64,000 nt of DNA from Sorangium cellulosum So0157-2 (GTDB lineage: Bacteria > Myxococcota_A > Polyangia > Polyangiales > Polyangiaceae), in the NCBI RefSeq assembly GCF_000418325.1, contig NC_021658.1, forward strand, positions 868,001 through 932,000, given 5' to 3'. Below the pieces are notes generated by a model. That model did not search any database, was not told the DNA's origin, and saw only the letters and a program-made list of their open reading frames with translations. Every line of letters starts with the position of its first letter. The first letter of the stretch is position 1. This document shows, piece by piece, positions 61,079 through 64,000 of the stretch. Both the position numbers and the translations under genes were made by a program.

Positions 61079-61861
61079 TCAGGGGTTGCGCTGCTGGCCG
61101 AACCCGCCGGTCTGGCCCGTGGCGCCGGGCGCGAAGGCCGACTGCTGGCCGACGCCCAGCTGGCCGACGTGGCCGTAAGCGCCCGATTGACCGATGGCCG
61201 TCTGGCCGAGGGCGGCGGCCTGGCCAACGCCGGCGTGCTGGCCCAGCATCGCCTGGCCGGATTGCTGGGCGCCGTAGCCGAACCCAGCCTTCGACGGGAT
61301 CTCGCCCTTGCTCGGAACGAAAGAGCCCTTGCTCGGAACGAAAGAGCCCTTGCCCGGGATCATCACACCCTTGCTCGGGCCGAAAGAGCCCTTGCTCGGG
61401 ACGAGCCCCGCCTGGCTGGGGACGAGCCCCGCCTGGCTGGGGACGAGCCCCGCCTGGCTGGGGACGAGCCCCGCCTGGCTGGGGACGAGCCCCGCCTGGC
61501 TGGGGACGAGCCCCGCCTGGCTGGGGACGAGCCCCGCCTGGCTGGGGACGAGCCCCGCCTGGCTGGGGACGAGCCCCGCCTGGCTGGGGACGAGCCCCGC
61601 CTGGCTGGGGACGAGCCCCGCCTGGCTGGGGACGAGCCCCGCCTGGCTGGGGACGAGCCCCGCCTGGCTGGGACCGAGCTGGGACGTGCCCATTCCCACG
61701 TATCCGCCCCGCGCCTCTTCGAGCGCTTGCTCGGCCGACGCGATCGAGGCCTCGTCGAGCTCGGCTTGATCGAGATCGGCCTCGTCGGCGCTCACCGCGC
61801 AACCGGCGGCGAGGGCAGCGAAAAGAACTGCAGGCACCAGCATCTTGCTATGCATCGACAT
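61079..61861 (-). CDS. Lipoprotein with 13 PSQAGLV heptapeptide repeats
   Basis: The 260-residue protein starts at ATG 61861 after GGGGGGAACCGATC, with a lipoprotein signal (MLVPAVLFAALAAGC). A short acidic helix (ADEADLDQAELDEASIASAE) leads to 13 perfect PSQAGLV repeats, then related PSKGSF-type repeats and a Gln/Gly-rich end (GQTAIGQSGAYGHVGQLGVG). It is probably a surface-exposed, extended, low-complexity protein; no family recognised. The repeats are nearly identical in DNA, suggesting frequent length change. Confidence 0.75.
   Translation of the reverse strand: MSMHSKMLVPAVLFAALAAGCAVSADEADLDQAELDEASIASAEQALEEARGGYVGMGTSQLGPSQAGLVPSQAGLVPSQAGLVPSQAGLVPSQAGLVPSQAGLVPSQAGLVPSQAGLVPSQAGLVPSQAGLVPSQAGLVPSQAGLVPSQAGLVPSKGSFGPSKGVMIPGKGSFVPSKGSFVPSKGEIPSKAGFGYGAQQSGQAMLGQHAGVGQAAALGQTAIGQSGAYGHVGQLGVGQQSAFAPGATGQTGGFGQQRNP
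61400..61672 (-). repeat. 21-bp coding tandem repeat, 13 copies
   Basis: Thirteen identical or near-identical 21-base units starting GACGAGCCCCGCCTGGCTGG run head to tail; each encodes PSQAGLV on the minus strand. In-frame, so slippage changes only the heptad number. Confidence 0.92.
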
Positions 61862-62284
61862 GATCGGTTCCCCCCGATGTCCGCGAGGGCCCAGCAGGCC
61901 CAGACATCTCGGCTCACCGCAGAGCAGAGTGTGTGCCTGTCATACGTGTGCATACGTTTCCGCTCTCGGCATGCTTGACGTTGGCGCGGCGGAAGATGCA
62001 GCGCGCGCGATCGGCGTCCGGGTCCAGCCAGGGCGCACCGCTCCTCCGGGGCGCTAGAGATGATCCGCCCGCGAGGCGCGTCGCGCGACGGCCTCGCCCT
62101 GCTCGGAAGCTCGTCGTTCGAGCCGCGTGTGCATCGCCGGGGCGCCGGGACGGGACGGTTCGTCCGAGATCGAGCCGTCCGCCCAGGCCGCAGCCCCGGT
62201 CACGAGGCGTTGCGCGCCCGCGACGCTCGAGCGCGCCGCCGCGGGGCGCGGAGGCCGCGCCTCACGCGCCCGCGGACGGGCGGC
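61862..62284. other. 423-base gap, no gene seen
   Basis: This gap lies between two minus-strand genes. The first ~120 bases include less GC-rich sequence (61920-61980) that may hold the lipoprotein promoter. The rest is GC-rich with no convincing frame, RNA or repeat. Confidence 0.35.
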
Positions 62285-62977
62285 TCACGCCTGGGGCTTC
62301 TTGGCGAACAGCCAGCGCTTCGCCTCGTCGTCGAGCGACTGGCTCGGGTTCCGCAGCTCGCTCCCCGCCGCGAGCCCCCGCGCGACGGCCGGCCGCGCGC
62401 GCACCGCATCGATCCACCGCTTGAAGTTCGGGAGCTCGTCGGCGGAGACCCCGAACCGCTCGTACAGCATCGTCCAGGGGAAGCTCGCGACGTCGGCGAT
62501 CGAGTACTCGCCCGCCAGGTAGGGCCGGTCCGCGAGCCGCTTCTCCATCACGCCGTAGAGCCGGCGGACCTCGTTCGTGTAGCGCTCGATCGCGTACGGG
62601 ATCTTCTCCGGCGCATACTGGCTGAAGTGCCCCGCCTGACCGGTCATCGGGCCGAGGCCGCCCATCTGCCACATGAGCCACTGGGTCGCTTCATAACGAC
62701 CCCGGACGTCCGAGGGGATGAGCTGGCCCGTCTTCTCCGCGAGGTAGAGCAGGATCGCGCCCGACTCGAACACCGAGATCGGCGCCCCGCCGCCCGGCGG
62801 GTCGTGATCGACGATCGCGGGCATCCGGTTGTTGGGGCTGATCGCGAGGAACTCCGGCTTGAACTGGTCGCCCCGCCCGATGTTGACCGGGATGAGCTTG
62901 TACGGGAGGCCCGTCTCCTCGAGCATGATGCTGATCTTCCAGCCGTTCGGGGTGGGCCAGTAATAGAGGTCGATCAT
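62285..62977 (-). CDS. yfcG: YfcG-type glutathione S-transferase / disulfide-bond oxidoreductase
   Basis: The 230-residue protein strongly resembles E. coli YfcG, a Nu-class GST with disulfide-bond reductase activity: MIDLYYWPTPNGWKISIMLE, FLAISPNNRMPAIVDHDP (cis-Pro, the glutathione site), SVFESGAILLYLAEKTGQ and the helical domain WLMWQMGGLGPMTGQAGHFS. The frame is open upstream but the ATG at 62977 matches the family start. It is downstream of the methyltransferase gene (149-base gap). Confidence 0.92.
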   Translation of the reverse strand: MIDLYYWPTPNGWKISIMLEETGLPYKLIPVNIGRGDQFKPEFLAISPNNRMPAIVDHDPPGGGAPISVFESGAILLYLAEKTGQLIPSDVRGRYEATQWLMWQMGGLGPMTGQAGHFSQYAPEKIPYAIERYTNEVRRLYGVMEKRLADRPYLAGEYSIADVASFPWTMLYERFGVSADELPNFKRWIDAVRARPAVARGLAAGSELRNPSQSLDDEAKRWLFAKKPQA

Positions 62978-63126
62978 CGTGCGCTCCGTCTCCGTGGTGT
63001 GTCGCCGATCGCGACTGCGTGCCATCTCGGGATCTGGATCGTCTGCAGGGCGCCGCGCCGGCGCCGCCCTGCGCCTCGGGCATCGGTGGCACGTCGACCC
63101 GGGGAGAGCAACCGGCGATCGGCGCG

Positions 63127-64000
63127 TCAGCGCGGAGGCCCCGCCGGGCGGCGCGCCGCCTCGTCGGCGAGCGCGCGCAGCGCCGCGATGTGCGCGGGCC
63201 CCGTCCCGCAGCAGCCGCCCACGATCGTGGCGCCCGCCTCGATCCAGCCGCGCGCGAGGTCGGCGTAGCGCGCGGCCGAAGCGCGGCCCTGCCCCTCGGC
63301 CCAGCCGAGCCCCTCGGCCTCGGCGCCGGCGTTCGCGTAGGCCCCGAACGGGACGCCGCACGCCGCGAGCCGCTCGACGTGCTCGAGCGTGCGCGTCGCC
63401 GGGGTGCAGTTGACCAGGACGGCCCGCGCGCCGCGGGCGGCGGCCTCCCGCGCGGCGGCGCCGATGTCCTCGGGCGAGAGGAGATCCGCGCCCGGTCCCG
63501 CCGTGAACGACACCCACGCTTCGACGCCCGTGGCGACGGCCTCCTCGAGCGCCACGAGCGCCTCGCCGACGTGCGGGAACGTCTCGCAGAGCAGGACGTC
63601 GACGCGCGCCGCCGCGAGCGCCTGCGCGAGCTCGCGGTGCTCCTGCCGCGCGCTGGCCGGGCTGAGATCCGGCCGGTAGCAGTCCTCGAGCGGCGCGATG
63701 CTCCCGGCGATCCGGTGCCGCGGGTCCACCTCGCGGACGGCCTCGCGCGCGAGCGAGACCGCGCGCGCGAGGAGCTCGGCCCACGCGGCGCCCGCCTGCC
63801 TGCGCTTCGTGCGGAAGGTGTTCGCCGTGTGCACCGTGGCGCCCGCGCGCGCGTAGTCCCGGTGGATCGCGCGCACGACGTCGCAGCCGCGCGCGTCGAG
63901 CAGGGCCGCCGCGCTCCAGAGCGGCGCCGGCGTCTCGACCCCCCGCGCGGCGAGCGCGGTCCCGAGCGGGCCGTCAAGCACCACGATGTCGGCCTCAGCC
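63127..64000 (-). CDS. Homocysteine S-methyltransferase family protein (5' end at or beyond window edge)
   Basis: The frame reads VLDGPLGTALAARGVETPAP at the start (the D-G-x-x-G-T of this family), VHTANTFRT, FPHVGEALVALEEAVATGVE, VLVNCTPA with the first zinc Cys and TIVGGCCGTGPAHI with the Cys pair, so all three zinc ligands are present. Such enzymes methylate homocysteine from S-methylmethionine or related donors. A GTG at 63984 could be the start, but the frame stays open to the edge (ADIV preceding), so it may begin outside. Confidence 0.88.
   Translation of the reverse strand, partial: AEADIVVLDGPLGTALAARGVETPAPLWSAAALLDARGCDVVRAIHRDYARAGATVHTANTFRTKRRQAGAAWAELLARAVSLAREAVREVDPRHRIAGSIAPLEDCYRPDLSPASARQEHRELAQALAAARVDVLLCETFPHVGEALVALEEAVATGVEAWVSFTAGPGADLLSPEDIGAAAREAAARGARAVLVNCTPATRTLEHVERLAACGVPFGAYANAGAEAEGLGWAEGQGRASAARYADLARGWIEAGATIVGGCCGTGPAHIAALRALADEAARRPAGPPR

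Noticed and set aside
61308..61769. Plus-strand LGTSPAW repeat frame
   Set aside because: It is the antisense of the PSQAGLV repeats; the minus frame has a lipoprotein signal and ribosome site.

Overview
The window looks like chromosomal DNA of a large-genome myxobacterium of the Sorangium/Polyangium type. The basis is very high GC with strong GC3 bias, two Hanks-type Ser/Thr kinases (one with a PEGA domain), three tandem bactofilins, many lipoproteins, several secreted proteins ending in a Cys + membrane helix + Arg-cluster tail (a MYXO-CTERM-like sorting tail), Uma2 and Rpn-like proteins, and many in-frame short tandem repeats. This is inference from gene content; no rRNA or tRNA is present to confirm it.

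Layout. 1-6.4 kb is housekeeping: an aminotransferase end, a marR-CLC channel pair, glyQ (without glyS), pyrE, and the bactofilin operon that runs into pyrE. A 65-bp-armed inverted repeat and an orphan styA-like flavin monooxygenase follow (6.8-8.8 kb). About 8.9-19.1 kb is an accessory island: an Rhs remnant, an immunity-like gene, a PAAR-like/Rhs protein with a Tse2-like C-terminal toxin, radC behind a frameshifted ECF-like sigma factor, degraded hypothetical genes, an Rpn-like protein and a 22-bp VNTR. Three coding regions in this island (Rhs, a hypothetical at 15.3 kb, another at 18 kb) are each cut by a single in-frame TAG with clear coding sequence on both sides.

19.1-31 kb holds a beta-barrel protein/lipoprotein-hydrolase pair, an AraC regulator, and a 'Bat-like' membrane system on the minus strand (VWA/glutamine-amidotransferase-like protein with about 35 PQPG hexapeptides, BatA-like protein, DUF58 protein) with a kinase and an Uma2 protein between, but no MoxR ATPase. 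31-38 kb has a zinc alcohol dehydrogenase and a four-gene plus-strand envelope cluster (membrane protein, VWA lipoprotein, 32-Cys protein, lipoprotein). 38-49 kb carries a PRC/DUF2382 stress-type protein, an Asp-box protein, a degenerate cyclase/ATPase-like protein, TonB-like, esterase-like and TPR proteins, and a PEGA kinase. 50-64 kb holds otsAB (trehalose), a beta-helix protein with a 136-bp tandem duplication in its sorting tail, maf, a LacI regulator with a likely operator, mgtE, small secreted and lipoproteins, a phosphatase, purU, a PSQAGLV-repeat lipoprotein, a YfcG-type GST and a homocysteine methyltransferase running off the end.

Caveat: single-base frameshifts at about 5.66, 14.88 and 38.95 kb fall in otherwise well-conserved genes. 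They may be assembly indels and need read-level checks before being called biology. All starts were chosen by eye from Shine-Dalgarno-like sequence, signal peptides and overlaps.
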